NCBI RefSeq assembly: GCF_008932295.1
Contig: NZ_WBWA01000004.1
Location: 62,001-126,000 of the forward strand
DNA: 64,000 nt
Source: Brucella tritici
Lineage (GTDB): Bacteria > Pseudomonadota > Alphaproteobacteria > Rhizobiales > Rhizobiaceae
Reading direction: 5' to 3'
Shown one piece after another: positions 1-9,099 of this stretch. Made by a program: the position numbers and the translations under genes. The notes beneath the pieces are model-generated. The model was not told where the DNA came from, made no database searches, and worked only from the letters and a program-made list of their open reading frames with translations. The stretch's first letter is position 1; every line of letters begins with the position of its first letter.

Positions 1-1
1 G

Positions 2-937
2 CGGGAACTGTTTGATGCGCGTCTGAACATAGACGACCACCGCATGAATCAGCCGGAAATTATTGCTGCGATGAAGGAAGCGGACGTTCTGGTGCCTTGC
101 ATCACGGACGTCATCGATGCAGCAGCGATTGAACAGGCTGGCCCCAATCTCAAGCTGATCGCAAATTTCGGCAATGGCGTGGACAATATCGATGTCGCCG
201 CAGCCGCAAAGCGCGGAATCACCGTTACCAATACGCCGAATGTCCTGACCGAGGACACTGCCGACATGACCCTGGCGCTGCTCCTGTCGGTGCCAAGACG
301 CCTGGTTGAAGGTGCCAATGTGCTGGGCGAGCGCCATGGGCAATGGCCGGGATGGTCGCCGACCTGGATGCTCGGACGGCGCATCTGGGGCAAACGCCTC
401 GGGATTGTCGGCATGGGACGCATCGGTACGGCGGTCGCCCGCCGCGCCAAGGCTTTCGGACTTTCCATTCACTATCACAACCGCAAGCGCGTCAATCCGC
501 AGGTCGAGGAAGAGCTGGAGGCGACCTATTGGGATAGTCTCGACCAGATGCTGGCCCGGATGGATATCATCTCGGTCAACTGCCCTTCGACGCCTGCCAC
601 ATTCCATCTGCTGTCCGCACGCCGCATCGCGCTGATGCAGCCGACAGCCTATATGGTCAACACGGCACGCGGCCAGATCATCGATGAGAATGCGCTGATC
701 GAGCTGATCGAGCAGGGCAAGCTTGCCGGCGCGGGGCTGGACGTGTTCGAGAACGAACCGGCGGTTAATCCCCGCCTGCTGGCGCTTGCCGAAAAAGGCA
801 AGGTTGTCCTGCTGCCGCATATGGGTTCGGCCACCATGGAAGGCCGCATCGATATGGGCGACAAGGTCATCATCAACATCAAGGCTTTTGTCGACGGACA
901 CCGCCCGCCTGATCGCGTATTACCGAACCGGGTTTAA
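2..937 (+). CDS. D-isomer 2-hydroxyacid dehydrogenase (glyoxylate/hydroxypyruvate reductase type), 5' end cut by window
   Basis: The reading frame is open from base 2, so the gene starts before the window; the internal ATG at 44 is not its start. About 311 residues are visible. Seen: the NAD-binding glycine motif GMGRIG, the family Arg in NTARG, the Glu in VFENEP and the catalytic His in LPHMGSAT. This set and spacing define the D-2-hydroxyacid dehydrogenase family, cytosolic enzymes that reduce glyoxylate or hydroxypyruvate with NAD(P)H. The exact substrate cannot be read from the sequence. It converges with the next gene and their ends overlap by 4 bases. Confidence 0.88.
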   Translation, partial: RELFDARLNIDDHRMNQPEIIAAMKEADVLVPCITDVIDAAAIEQAGPNLKLIANFGNGVDNIDVAAAAKRGITVTNTPNVLTEDTADMTLALLLSVPRRLVEGANVLGERHGQWPGWSPTWMLGRRIWGKRLGIVGMGRIGTAVARRAKAFGLSIHYHNRKRVNPQVEEELEATYWDSLDQMLARMDIISVNCPSTPATFHLLSARRIALMQPTAYMVNTARGQIIDENALIELIEQGKLAGAGLDVFENEPAVNPRLLALAEKGKVVLLPHMGSATMEGRIDMGDKVIINIKAFVDGHRPPDRVLPNRV

Positions 938-1776
938 CTTTTCCGGCTCGCGGTTTTCATTCCTTCGGCGTTTTTACCGTCAATGAAACGCAGCACCGTA
1001 TGCGCATAAAGACGCGGATTCTCGACCGGGACGCCATGCCCGGCATCGGGCAGAATGATCAATTCAGCACCCGGTATCTGGCTGGCGATGAATTCCGTAT
1101 GTTCGCGCGTGATGGCCGTATCGCGGTCACCAATCACAATCGCCGTGCGCACCCGGATATCGGACAAATCCTCATCCGTATAGTTTGGTTCATTTGCCCA
1201 AAGCGCATGAATTTCCTTGTCGATGCTCTCATAGTGGCGCAGTTCCGGTATCGGCTTTCCTTCGGCGCGGGCCTCAGCATAACCGGAATTGCCGTCGGGC
1301 GTGACATTTGCCGCCTGCGCAAACAGGCTTTTCAGCCGTTCGGGGTAGCGCATGGCGATGTCGAGGCCGATAATGCCGCCATCGCTCCAGCCGACGAGAT
1401 CGACCTTGCCGATGTGCAGAAAGTCGAGCAGCGCCACATAATCATCGGCCATCAATCCATAGGTGATGGGATCATCGGTGCGGGTGGAGCGCCCCTGTCC
1501 ACGGCTATCGGCAACGATTACGGTGTGGTGGCGCGCAAGGATCGGAAGCTGCGCATCCCACACATGCTGGTCGGACAGGCCGCCGGGAATGAGCAGGATC
1601 GGCGGTCCCTTGCCGATGATCCGGTAGTACATTTCAATGCCGTTGACTTCGGCAAAGGCGGCAGGGGACGCGGGAATGGTCATGCGCGCAATTCTCTCAG
1701 TCGAAACGGGGGAAGGAAAAGACAAAGCAAAGCCGATCAGCAAAGCGGCTATCGTCAGTGTCGTCTTTCCCTTCAT
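934..1776 (-). CDS. alpha/beta-fold hydrolase, probably exported
   Basis: A 280-residue serine hydrolase. The nucleophile elbow GWSDGG puts Ser at about residue 131; the acid is likely Asp217 in IGDRD and the base His247 in DAGHG, the usual order Ser-Asp-His. An oxyanion-type motif IPGG lies near residue 64. Residues 1-26 form a basic start followed by a hydrophobic stretch (LTIAALLIGFALSF), so export to the periplasm is likely. Substrate unknown; the family includes esterases, haloperoxidase-like enzymes and lactonases. It lies 18 bases downstream of the NlpC/P60 gene and may share its transcript. Confidence 0.82.
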   Translation of the reverse strand: MKGKTTLTIAALLIGFALSFPSPVSTERIARMTIPASPAAFAEVNGIEMYYRIIGKGPPILLIPGGLSDQHVWDAQLPILARHHTVIVADSRGQGRSTRTDDPITYGLMADDYVALLDFLHIGKVDLVGWSDGGIIGLDIAMRYPERLKSLFAQAANVTPDGNSGYAEARAEGKPIPELRHYESIDKEIHALWANEPNYTDEDLSDIRVRTAIVIGDRDTAITREHTEFIASQIPGAELIILPDAGHGVPVENPRLYAHTVLRFIDGKNAEGMKTASRKS

Positions 1777-1794
1777 GGATTCCCGATCTCATTT

Positions 1795-2655
1795 TCAGGG
1801 TCTGCGGATAAGCGTCGGCAGATCGTATAGATAGGCAATTCGCTTGATGGCATCCTGTAGCGGCTCCAGCGTGACCGTCATCGTATGACCGCTCGCATGG
1901 ATCAGCATGTCGGGGGAAGCGCAGATCGCGACATGGCCTTTCCAGAAGACGAGATCGCCGCGCTTCAGATTGGAATAGGTTGCATCGGGTTCGGTGATTT
2001 CGCCGAGCGTATTCTGTTGCATGTCGGAATCGCGCAGAACAGTGCGGCCTGCCACCCACATGCACAATTGCACAAGACCGGAACAGTCGATGCCGAAGCC
2101 CGATGTGCCGCCCCACAGATAAGGCGTATGAAGCAGGGTTTCGGCGACCGCCACATAGTCCGTCGCATGATCGCCAATCGGCGCAAGGTGGCTTGCAATC
2201 AGCGCCTCGCCGCTTTCCAGAAGCGCATATTTCGTTCCGCGCGTTTCTGCTGCGCCGACGATGCGCACGCGTGAGCCGAGCGATAGGGCCTTTGTGTGCG
2301 GAAAGCGGAGATCGGAGCCGGGATAAACGAAGGTGCGTGGCACGATGACCAGATGTGTTTCGGTTCCGGCGGGCTGCTCCAGCGCGGCAGAGGAGACGTA
2401 ACCCGTATAGCCGTCGCGTTCTGCCTGCACCCACGACCAACCGTCCATTTCCTCAAAGACACGGAGGTGATCGCCGAAAATCATTTGTGTCTGCGGACCG
2501 CTATCCATACGTGGTTCGGCGCGCAGATCGACAACGGATGCGGAAACCTGCATCGCCGTTCCGGCGGTAAAACGCGCCGCTTCCACCCGACCGGTCAGCC
2601 GTTCATCGGCGAGGTCGGGGCGATAAGCGTTGAGGCGGCGGTCGAGCATGGTCAA
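1795..2655 (-). CDS. NlpC/P60 family (C40) cell-wall peptidase with SH3-like domain
   Basis: A 286-residue protein. The N-terminal half (about 35-155) looks like bacterial SH3-type repeats (DGWSWVQAERDGYTGYV). The C-terminal half is NlpC/P60, with catalytic Cys191 in FGIDCSGLVQ and His241 in WKGHVAI, and a further His253. Such enzymes cut gamma-D-Glu-diamino acid bonds in peptidoglycan stem peptides. No signal peptide is visible, so it may act on recycled muropeptides in the cytoplasm or leave by another route. Its ATG overlaps the stop of the MarR gene upstream (ATGA at 2652-2655), which implies translational coupling. Confidence 0.88.
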   Translation of the reverse strand: MTMLDRRLNAYRPDLADERLTGRVEAARFTAGTAMQVSASVVDLRAEPRMDSGPQTQMIFGDHLRVFEEMDGWSWVQAERDGYTGYVSSAALEQPAGTETHLVIVPRTFVYPGSDLRFPHTKALSLGSRVRIVGAAETRGTKYALLESGEALIASHLAPIGDHATDYVAVAETLLHTPYLWGGTSGFGIDCSGLVQLCMWVAGRTVLRDSDMQQNTLGEITEPDATYSNLKRGDLVFWKGHVAICASPDMLIHASGHTMTVTLEPLQDAIKRIAYLYDLPTLIRRP

Positions 2656-3047
2656 AGTGGTAACTCCCTGGCTTTGGCGATCACCAGATCGCCCAGTCTT
2701 TCAACATATAACGCACCGGCGACCGTCCTCTTTATTAGCACGTTTCGCCGGTCTTTTTCATCACGATGCCGGGAGACGAGTTCAAGCGCGCCCATCGTGT
2801 CGAGCGCGCGGGTAATCACCGGCTTGGTAACGTTCAGTTTTGCTGCGAGTCCCCGCACGGTATGCGGCGGGGGCTCCAAATAGATGGTCAGGAGAATGGC
2901 TGCCTGTCGCGTGGTGAGATCGGGCATCTCATCACGCACCTGTTCCAGCGACAGGGTTCTCAGCAATGTCAGCGCCTGCAACGGCTTCAGCTCAATTGGC
3001 ATCCGGCTCCACCAAAAAGGGGATTGTTTCGGAACCGTTTTATTCAA
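2652..3047 (-). CDS. MarR-family transcriptional regulator
   Basis: A small winged-helix regulator of 131 residues if it starts at the TTG at 3047, or 116 residues from the ATG at 3002, which has a purine-rich GGTGGAG just upstream. The core (about 45-115) carries the helix-turn-helix (TVRGLAAKLNVTKPVITRAL) and the wing (SRHRDEKDRRNVLIK), typical of MarR dimers that repress nearby genes and release DNA on ligand binding. It is the first gene of a pair with the NlpC/P60 peptidase. Target and ligand are unknown. Confidence 0.82.
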   Translation of the reverse strand: MNKTVPKQSPFWWSRMPIELKPLQALTLLRTLSLEQVRDEMPDLTTRQAAILLTIYLEPPPHTVRGLAAKLNVTKPVITRALDTMGALELVSRHRDEKDRRNVLIKRTVAGALYVERLGDLVIAKARELPL

Positions 3048-3076
3048 TCTGCTTTCGGTGTTTCAGGCAAGTGGAT

Positions 3077-4459
3077 TCAGCGCGCCGGGTAACGCTCCTT
3101 CAAAAACTGGTAAAGAGCGCGAATGGCTTGAGCTTCGCCGCCGACCGGAGAGGCGGGCTTTTCGACCGGAACCCAGCCAAAAATGTCGAAATGCGCCCAG
3201 CTTTGAGCCTTTTCGACAAATTTGCTGAGGAAGAGCGCAGCCGTCACCGAGCCAGCAAAGCCGTCGGTGGTGACATTGTTGATATCGGCGATCCGTGAGG
3301 ACAGTTTTTGCGCATAAGGCTTCCAAAGCGGCATGCGCCATAGCGGGTCTGCGGTGGCATCCGCGCTTTGCGCAATCGAAGCGGCAAGTCCGTCATCATG
3401 CGTGTAGAATGGTGGCAGGTCGGGGCCGAGCGCGACACGAGCAGCCCCTGTCAGCGTCGCCATGTCGATCAGAAGTGCAGGTTCTTCTTCATCGGCAAGC
3501 GCAAGTGCGTCGGCAAGAACCAGCCGGCCTTCCGCATCGGTATTGCCGATTTCGACGGTAAGGCCCTTGCGGCTTTGCAAGACGTCGCCCGGACGGAAAG
3601 CATTACCGGCAATCGAATTTTCCACCGCTGGTATCAGCACGCGCAGTCGCACCGGCAATTGCGCATCCATAATCATGGAGGCGAGGCCCAGCACATTGGC
3701 GGCTCCACCCATATCCTTCTTCATCAGGAGCATGCCGCTTGCCGGTTTGATGTCGAGACCGCCGGTGTCGAAGCAGACGCCTTTGCCCACCAGCGTGATT
3801 TTCGGGTCGCTTGCCTTGCCCCAGCTAAGATCGATCAGGCGTGGCGCAATAGCACCAGCGCGACCGACCGCATGGATCATCGGAAAATTCTTCTCCAGAA
3901 GCGCATCGCCTTCGGTAACGGAAATTTCGGCCTTGTATCTCTTTGCCAGTTCACGAGCGGCATTTTCGAGTGCATCCGGCCCCATATCGTTGGTCGGTGT
4001 GTTGATGAGATCGCGCACCAGTGTGACCGCATCGGCGATGCGGCGGATTTCCGCTTCGTCCACACTATCGGGCAGGGCGATACGGATCGCCTTGCCGTTT
4101 GCCTTGCGATAACGCGTAAAACTATAGCCGCCCATCAGGAAACCCAGAACGGCAAGCGCAGCCTCGTCTATCGCGCCGTCAATGTGCCAGTCTCCTTCCG
4201 GAAGATTGCGCGCAAGCTTTCCGGCCAGAAGTTGCGACTGGCTGCCCTTTTCCTGGTCCCCGGTTCCAAAAAATGCACCCGATATCGATCCGCCTGAACC
4301 GGGAAGGGTGAGGACACGTCCGGCTTCACCGTCAAAGCCATTGGCCTTCGCCCATGCAATTGCATCGGCGGGAAGGCCGGAGATTTCCAGCCCGCCTTTC
4401 GGAGTAAACCAGATCGGGCGGCTTTGTTCGGATTTTCGGGAAAGAAGTTCGACAGACAT
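3077..4459 (-). CDS. leucyl aminopeptidase family (M17) metallopeptidase
   Basis: A 460-residue cytosolic aminopeptidase. The C-terminal catalytic domain carries the M17 signature NTDAEGRLVLADAL and the metal/lysine motif VGKGVCFDTGG, so two metal ions and removal of N-terminal residues from peptides are expected. The start at 4459 (MSVELLSRK) is chosen over an ATG at 4585. The extra 42 residues would be encoded by a palindromic intergenic repeat and look unlike the family. It is somewhat shorter than PepA of E. coli, as is common for the rhizobial group. Confidence 0.9.
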   Translation of the reverse strand: MSVELLSRKSEQSRPIWFTPKGGLEISGLPADAIAWAKANGFDGEAGRVLTLPGSGGSISGAFFGTGDQEKGSQSQLLAGKLARNLPEGDWHIDGAIDEAALAVLGFLMGGYSFTRYRKANGKAIRIALPDSVDEAEIRRIADAVTLVRDLINTPTNDMGPDALENAARELAKRYKAEISVTEGDALLEKNFPMIHAVGRAGAIAPRLIDLSWGKASDPKITLVGKGVCFDTGGLDIKPASGMLLMKKDMGGAANVLGLASMIMDAQLPVRLRVLIPAVENSIAGNAFRPGDVLQSRKGLTVEIGNTDAEGRLVLADALALADEEEPALLIDMATLTGAARVALGPDLPPFYTHDDGLAASIAQSADATADPLWRMPLWKPYAQKLSSRIADINNVTTDGFAGSVTAALFLSKFVEKAQSWAHFDIFGWVPVEKPASPVGGEAQAIRALYQFLKERYPAR

Positions 4460-4524
4460 GATGCTCTTTCTGACCAGTAAGCGATGTCCGGCAAAAGCGC
4501 TGGGATTTTGTCGGAAGTTCATAA

Positions 4525-4599
4525 AAACAAACAGATAGCGTATCCCGAAAAGTCTGAAACGGTTTTCGGATGAGATGCGCGCCAAACAAACAGATAGCG
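4525..4599. repeat. Family A palindromic repeat flanked by 16-bp direct repeats
   Basis: A copy of the element that reads GCGCATCCCGAAAAG...CGGTTTTCGG...GATGCGCG elsewhere lies at about 4538-4581, with GCGTATCC at its left end. Two identical 16-base direct repeats, AAACAAACAGATAGCG, sit at 4525-4540 and 4584-4599 on either side. The arms can fold into an imperfect hairpin. It lies between the aminopeptidase and the tadD-like gene, which are divergently transcribed. Confidence 0.8.
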
Positions 4600-4639
4600 C
4601 GATTATTGCCGTGCCGAAACAGAAACCGCAATCACCTTA

Positions 4640-4654
4640 TTAACCAATCATTAG
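4640..4654. promoter_or_regulatory. possible CtrA-type site upstream of the TadD-like gene
   Basis: The sequence is TTAA-CCAATCA-TTAG, matching the alphaproteobacterial CtrA consensus TTAA-N7-TTAA at seven of eight positions. It lies about 90 bases before the start of the pilus lipoprotein gene. In Caulobacter, Flp pilin genes are CtrA-controlled. One mismatch and AT-rich surroundings make this a weak prediction. Confidence 0.3.
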
Positions 4655-4743
4655 GGTTAACAGATTATTGATTTAGCAGGAATTGGGCTTGAGGGTGACT
4701 AAAGCATGTTGGATGCGCGACACGCTTTAGCAGGAGAGGCGGG

Positions 4744-5550
4744 ATGCTGAACATCGTTCGAAAAGACGCTATCGCAATACGTCTTGGCTTCGCCTGCATT
4801 CTTTCGGCACTTGTACTTTCCGGTTGTACATCGGTCGACCGGACCACGACCGGTTCGGTACGCCGCGCGGCAACGGTCGCCACTTTCGATCACATGAACG
4901 ACGCGCAGCTTGCAGCCATGGCCGGACGGCTCGGCGCCCAATACGAACGCAATCCGAAGGATCGCCAGACAGCGCTCAACTATGCCAATGTGCTGGCGCG
5001 CCTTGGCCGCAACGATCAGGCGCTGGCCGTCATGCGGGCGTTGGCGATTGTGTATCCGAAGGATCAGGCCGTTCTTGCCGCCTATGGCAAGGCGCTCGCC
5101 GGCGCCGGCCAGTTCGACGGTGCGCTCGATGCCATTCGCCGTGCACAGAACCCCGCTTATCCCGACTGGAAACTGGTTTCCGCGGAAGGTGCCATTCTCG
5201 ACCAGATGGGCCGGAAGGAAGAAGCGCGCGCGACCTATCAAAAGGCGTTGCAACTTCAGCCGAATGAACCGTCGATCATCTCCAATATGGGAATGTCCTA
5301 TCTTCTGGCCGGTGATGCACGGACAGCAGAGACCTATTTCAAACAGGCCGCCGCCGCGCCTGGTGCAGACAGCCGGGTGCGCCAGAATCTTGCCCTTTCG
5401 GTCGGCTTGCAGGGGCGCTTTCAGGAAGCTGAGGCGATTGCCGCGCGCGAGATTTCTCCGCAACAGGCCAAGGCCAATACGGATTATCTTCGTTCCATGC
5501 TGGCCCAGCAGAACTCCTGGAACATGCTCAAGGACAAGCCGAAGGGCTGA
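4744..5550 (+). CDS. tadD: TadD-like TPR lipoprotein of the Flp pilus system
   Basis: A 268-residue protein with a lipoprotein signal: a basic N terminus, a hydrophobic stretch and the lipobox LSGC with Cys28. After it come several tetratricopeptide repeats (about 60-235), for example a unit around AEGAILDQMGRKEEARATYQ. TadD proteins are outer-membrane-associated pilotins or assembly factors for the Tad secretin. It converges on tadC (36 bases between stops), so it is transcribed separately from the main minus-strand tad operon. Confidence 0.85.
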   Translation: MLNIVRKDAIAIRLGFACILSALVLSGCTSVDRTTTGSVRRAATVATFDHMNDAQLAAMAGRLGAQYERNPKDRQTALNYANVLARLGRNDQALAVMRALAIVYPKDQAVLAAYGKALAGAGQFDGALDAIRRAQNPAYPDWKLVSAEGAILDQMGRKEEARATYQKALQLQPNEPSIISNMGMSYLLAGDARTAETYFKQAAAAPGADSRVRQNLALSVGLQGRFQEAEAIAAREISPQQAKANTDYLRSMLAQQNSWNMLKDKPKG

Positions 5551-5586
5551 GGCCTCTCTTAATTTTCGTGTCTGAATGAACGGTTG

Positions 5587-6588
5587 TCAGTTACCGCCGA
5601 ATAATCCGCCTTGCGCCGAAATCTGGATGAAGGCCGGGCCGAGAATGACGATGAAGAGTACCGGCAGAAAGAAAACGATCATCGGCACAGTGAGTTTCGG
5701 CGGCAAGGCCGCAGCCTTCTTTTCGGCTTCCAGCAAGCGCAGGTCGCGGCTTTCCTGAGAAAGCGTGCGCAGCGCCTGTGCCACGGGAGTACCGTAACGC
5801 TCCGCTTGAATAAGCGCCTGCGTTACGGATTTCACCGGCTCCAGACCCGTGCGATTGGCGAGATTATCATAGGCCTGACGGCGTTCCGGCAGGAATGAAA
5901 GCTCGGCATTGGTCAGCATCAATTCTTCGGCAAGCTCCACGGACTGAATGCCGATTTCATCGGCCACCCGGCGAAAGGCCGCTTCGGTGGACATGCCCGA
6001 TTCAACACAGATCAGCATCAGGTCGAGCGCATCCGGCCATGCGCGGCGAATGGATTGTTTGCGCTTGGTTGCCTTGTTTGAAACATAGAGATTGGGCGCA
6101 TAGAAGCCAGCATAGCCAGCGAAAATGCAGACAAGCAAGCGAACGAAGAAAGACTGATCGGCAAGTACGCCGAGCACAAAAATATAGACGGCGGCGATCA
6201 ACATGGCGCCGAAGGGCAGTACAAAGCGCAGAAACAGAAAGATGTTGAGCGGGTTTTGCCCTCGGAAACCTGCCTGTCTGAGCGAAGCAATTGTCTTTTC
6301 GTCGGCAAGTGCTCGCTTGAGATCAAGCTTTTCGACGAATTCGCGAATGCCCTGCTTTTGCTGATGGCGCAGGCTGTTGCGGCGGTCGCTTTCCGCTGCA
6401 AGACGGGCACGCTCGCGCGAGCGAATGGCTTCGCGCTCGGTTGCGACGGATTTCATGCGCGATTTGAGCGCGCTGCCGCTCAGAACCGGCATGAGGATCG
6501 TTACTACGGTTGCAAAAACCGCAACCGTAATCAAAGCGCCGATCAGAAACTGCGGATCGGTCAGTTTTTGCGTGAGGAGAGAAAACAT
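5587..6588 (-). CDS. tadC: TadC inner-membrane platform protein (type II secretion F family)
   Basis: A 333-residue membrane protein with an N-terminal hydrophobic segment (FLIGALITVAVFATVVTILMPVL), two more in the middle (about 130-175) and one near the C terminus (LTVPMIVFFLPVLFIVILGPAFI). The GspF/T2SSF core lies between (about 180-300). It pairs with TadB to form the platform on which CpaF works during Flp pilus assembly. It is the last gene of the minus-strand operon, 10 bases after tadB. Confidence 0.92.
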   Translation of the reverse strand: MFSLLTQKLTDPQFLIGALITVAVFATVVTILMPVLSGSALKSRMKSVATEREAIRSRERARLAAESDRRNSLRHQQKQGIREFVEKLDLKRALADEKTIASLRQAGFRGQNPLNIFLFLRFVLPFGAMLIAAVYIFVLGVLADQSFFVRLLVCIFAGYAGFYAPNLYVSNKATKRKQSIRRAWPDALDLMLICVESGMSTEAAFRRVADEIGIQSVELAEELMLTNAELSFLPERRQAYDNLANRTGLEPVKSVTQALIQAERYGTPVAQALRTLSQESRDLRLLEAEKKAAALPPKLTVPMIVFFLPVLFIVILGPAFIQISAQGGLFGGN

Positions 6589-6598
6589 ATCCGGTGCC

Positions 6599-7612
6599 TC
6601 ACATATCGAAGTTGATCATGTTCTTCATGATGAAGATGCCGGTCAGCATCAAAACGGCTGCAATGCCCAGAAGCATATGGCCGGTCGAAGACGTGAAAAG
6701 CAGCGTCATATATTGCGGGCTCGTCAGATAGACGAGAATCGTAACGATGAAGGGCAGGGCACCGATAATTGCAGCCGAAGCCTTGGCTTCCATGGAAAGA
6801 GCGTTGACCTTGGCTTTCATCTTCTTCCGGTCGCGCAGGACTTTTGAAAGATTGTTGAGCGCTTCCGAGAGATTGCCGCCAGCCTGTGCCTGTATCTGGA
6901 TGACGATAGCGAAGAAGTTGGTTTCTGCGCAGGGCATGGAATCGGGCATCTTGCCCACCGCTTCGGGGATTGAAAGCCCGATCTGCTGCGCCTCGACAAC
7001 CTTCTTGAACTCGCTCTTGACTGGTTCCACCGCCTCGCTGGCAATCAGCCGCAAGCCGTCATTGAGCGGCAGGCCTGCCCGGGTTGCTCGCACGATGACA
7101 TCAAGCGCGTTGGGAAACTCCTCGAGAAATTTCTTCAGTCTTCGCTTGCGCTTTTGCAGTACGAACCAGCGCGGCAGGCCGAAGAAACCGGCAATGGCGA
7201 TACCCGGCAGGAAAAGCAGCGGCGCGCCGAAAATCAGCGCGATGAATGTGACAAGGAATGCGGCCACGCCGGAATAGATGTAGAATTTCTGCAAGGTGAG
7301 ATTTAATCCCGCCTGTGCAAGAAGAATGCGCAGCGGCGGATATTTCTGGTTTTTTTCGCGTTGCTTCTGCCGCGCTTCCAGATCCTTGATGTTATCCTGC
7401 AACTGTTTGCGGCGCTTCAGGATATCAGCGTTTTTGTCGCGCTCGCTGCGTGTTATCGCTCGTTCCGAGCCGCTATTGCATACGGTTTCAAAGCGCCGTG
7501 CCGCATGATCCTTCTTGCCAAGCTTTTCGTAAGAAAGCGCATAGGACAAAGCCGCACAGGCGACGACGGCAAGCACGATGAACATCACAATGCTGGCGCC
7601 GGATCCCATCAT
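6599..7612 (-). CDS. tadB: TadB inner-membrane platform protein
   Basis: A 337-residue T2SSF-family protein. There is an N-terminal membrane helix (residues 5-27), then a charged linker rich in Lys/Arg/Gln. Two helices lie near 115-150, followed by the conserved core with VRATRAGLPLNDGLRLIA and QAGGNLSEALNNLSKVL, and a C-terminal hydrophobic region. Its start overlaps the cpaF stop by 4 bases (7609-7612), which indicates coupling. Confidence 0.92.
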   Translation of the reverse strand: MMGSGASIVMFIVLAVVACAALSYALSYEKLGKKDHAARRFETVCNSGSERAITRSERDKNADILKRRKQLQDNIKDLEARQKQREKNQKYPPLRILLAQAGLNLTLQKFYIYSGVAAFLVTFIALIFGAPLLFLPGIAIAGFFGLPRWFVLQKRKRRLKKFLEEFPNALDVIVRATRAGLPLNDGLRLIASEAVEPVKSEFKKVVEAQQIGLSIPEAVGKMPDSMPCAETNFFAIVIQIQAQAGGNLSEALNNLSKVLRDRKKMKAKVNALSMEAKASAAIIGALPFIVTILVYLTSPQYMTLLFTSSTGHMLLGIAAVLMLTGIFIMKNMINFDM

Positions 7613-9087
7613 GCGTCTGCCCTTTCCATGCTGTCGAGCACGGATGCAAGGCGGCTATCCTCGTTGTAGTAGCGCGCGCGCTCCCAAAAGGCAGGGCGAC
7701 CGATGCCGGTCGAGCCATGGCTACCGAGAATGCGACCGGAAGCATCTTCGCCCTTGATATCGTAGAGAACGAGGTCCTGGGTGGTGATGACATCACCTTC
7801 CAGTCCTACCACTTCGGTGATGTGAGTGATGCGTCGTGAGCCGTCGCGCAGACGGGCGGCCTGAATGATGATGTCAACCGACCCGACGATGATCTCGCGC
7901 ACGGTTTTTTGCGGAAGCACATAGCCGCCCATGGCAATCATGGCTTCCATACGGTTGAGGCATTCACGCGGGCTGTTGGAATGGATCGTGCCCATCGACC
8001 CATCGTGACCGGTGTTCATGGCTTGCAGGAGATCGAACACTTCGGGACCACGCACTTCGCCGACGATGATGCGTTCAGGCCGCATGCGCAGGCAGTTCTT
8101 CACCAGATCGCGCATGGTGACCTCGCCTTCACCTTCCAGATTGGGCGGGCGGGTTTCCAGGCGCACCACATGCGGCTGCTGCAATTGCAGTTCAGCCGAG
8201 TCTTCGCAGGTGATGATGCGCTCGTGCGTGTCGATATAGCGTGTCAGACAGTTCAAAAGCGTGGTCTTGCCCGAACCGGTGCCACCTGAAATGATGACAT
8301 TGCAGCGCACGCGGCTGATGATCTGTAGCAGTTCCGCCCCGGCATTCGATATGGCACCGAATCGCACGAGCTGATCGAGCGTCAGCTTGTCCTTGCGAAA
8401 TTTGCGGATGGTCAGGGTCGGACCGTCGAGCGACAGCGGCGGCGCGATGACGTTGACGCGCGAACCGTCTGGCAGGCGCGCATCGCAGATCGGGCTTGAT
8501 TCGTCGACGCGGCGCCCGACCTGACTCACGATACGCTGGCAGATGTTCAGAAGCTGCTGGTTATCGCGAAAACGAATGCCGGTTTCCTGCAACAGGCCGT
8601 CCACTTCGATATAGGTCCGGCGCGAACCATTGACCATGATATCGGCAATGTCGTCGCGGGAAAGAAGCGGCTCCAGCGGGCCGTAACCCAGAACGTCGTT
8701 GCAGATATCGTCGAGCAGTTCTTCCTGCTCGGCAATCGACATGACCAAGTTTTTGATGGCGATAATGTCGTTGACGATGTCGCGGATTTCCTCACGCGCG
8801 GCATCCGGCGCCATGCGGGAAAGCTGTGACAGGTCGATCGTGTCGATCAGTGCCGAGAAGACCTGCGATTTGGTGTCGTAATAGCTCTCGGTTTTCTCGC
8901 GCCCCTGCGTACCGGTCTGGGCGGCGGATTTTGCCGGAGTGCTTGTTACAGCAGCCTGCATGCGGGATGGTTGCATTGTTGGCTGGGGCGATGCGGACAT
9001 TGCGGCAGGCATGGCAGGTTTCGGCGCAGCCGGTCGCATTCCGCTTTCCGGCTTGTTTCCCGTATCATTGCCTCTTCTGCCAAACAT
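7609..9087 (-). CDS. cpaF: CpaF/TadA pilus assembly ATPase
   Basis: A 492-residue secretion ATPase. A low-complexity Pro/Ala/Met-rich N-terminal region (about 1-70) is followed by the CpaF core. It has the Walker A motif [12 protein letters not shown] and the downstream Asp/His boxes typical of GspE-like ATPases ([29 protein letters not shown]). It powers Flp pilin polymerisation at the inner membrane with TadB/TadC. It follows cpaE by 12 bases. Confidence 0.95.
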   Translation of the reverse strand: MFGRRGNDTGNKPESGMRPAAPKPAMPAAMSASPQPTMQPSRMQAAVTSTPAKSAAQTGTQGREKTESYYDTKSQVFSALIDTIDLSQLSRMAPDAAREEIRDIVNDIIAIKNLVMSIAEQEELLDDICNDVLGYGPLEPLLSRDDIADIMVNGSRRTYIEVDGLLQETGIRFRDNQQLLNICQRIVSQVGRRVDESSPICDARLPDGSRVNVIAPPLSLDGPTLTIRKFRKDKLTLDQLVRFGAISNAGAELLQIISRVRCNVIISGGTGSGKTTLLNCLTRYIDTHERIITCEDSAELQLQQPHVVRLETRPPNLEGEGEVTMRDLVKNCLRMRPERIIVGEVRGPEVFDLLQAMNTGHDGSMGTIHSNSPRECLNRMEAMIAMGGYVLPQKTVREIIVGSVDIIIQAARLRDGSRRITHITEVVGLEGDVITTQDLVLYDIKGEDASGRILGSHGSTGIGRPAFWERARYYNEDSRLASVLDSMERADA

Positions 9088-9099
9088 GATTTCCTGCCG

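Noticed and set aside
4460-4585. Longer N terminus for the M17 aminopeptidase
   Set aside because: The extension is encoded by the Family A repeat and its flanks and does not resemble the family; the ATG at 4459 is preferred.
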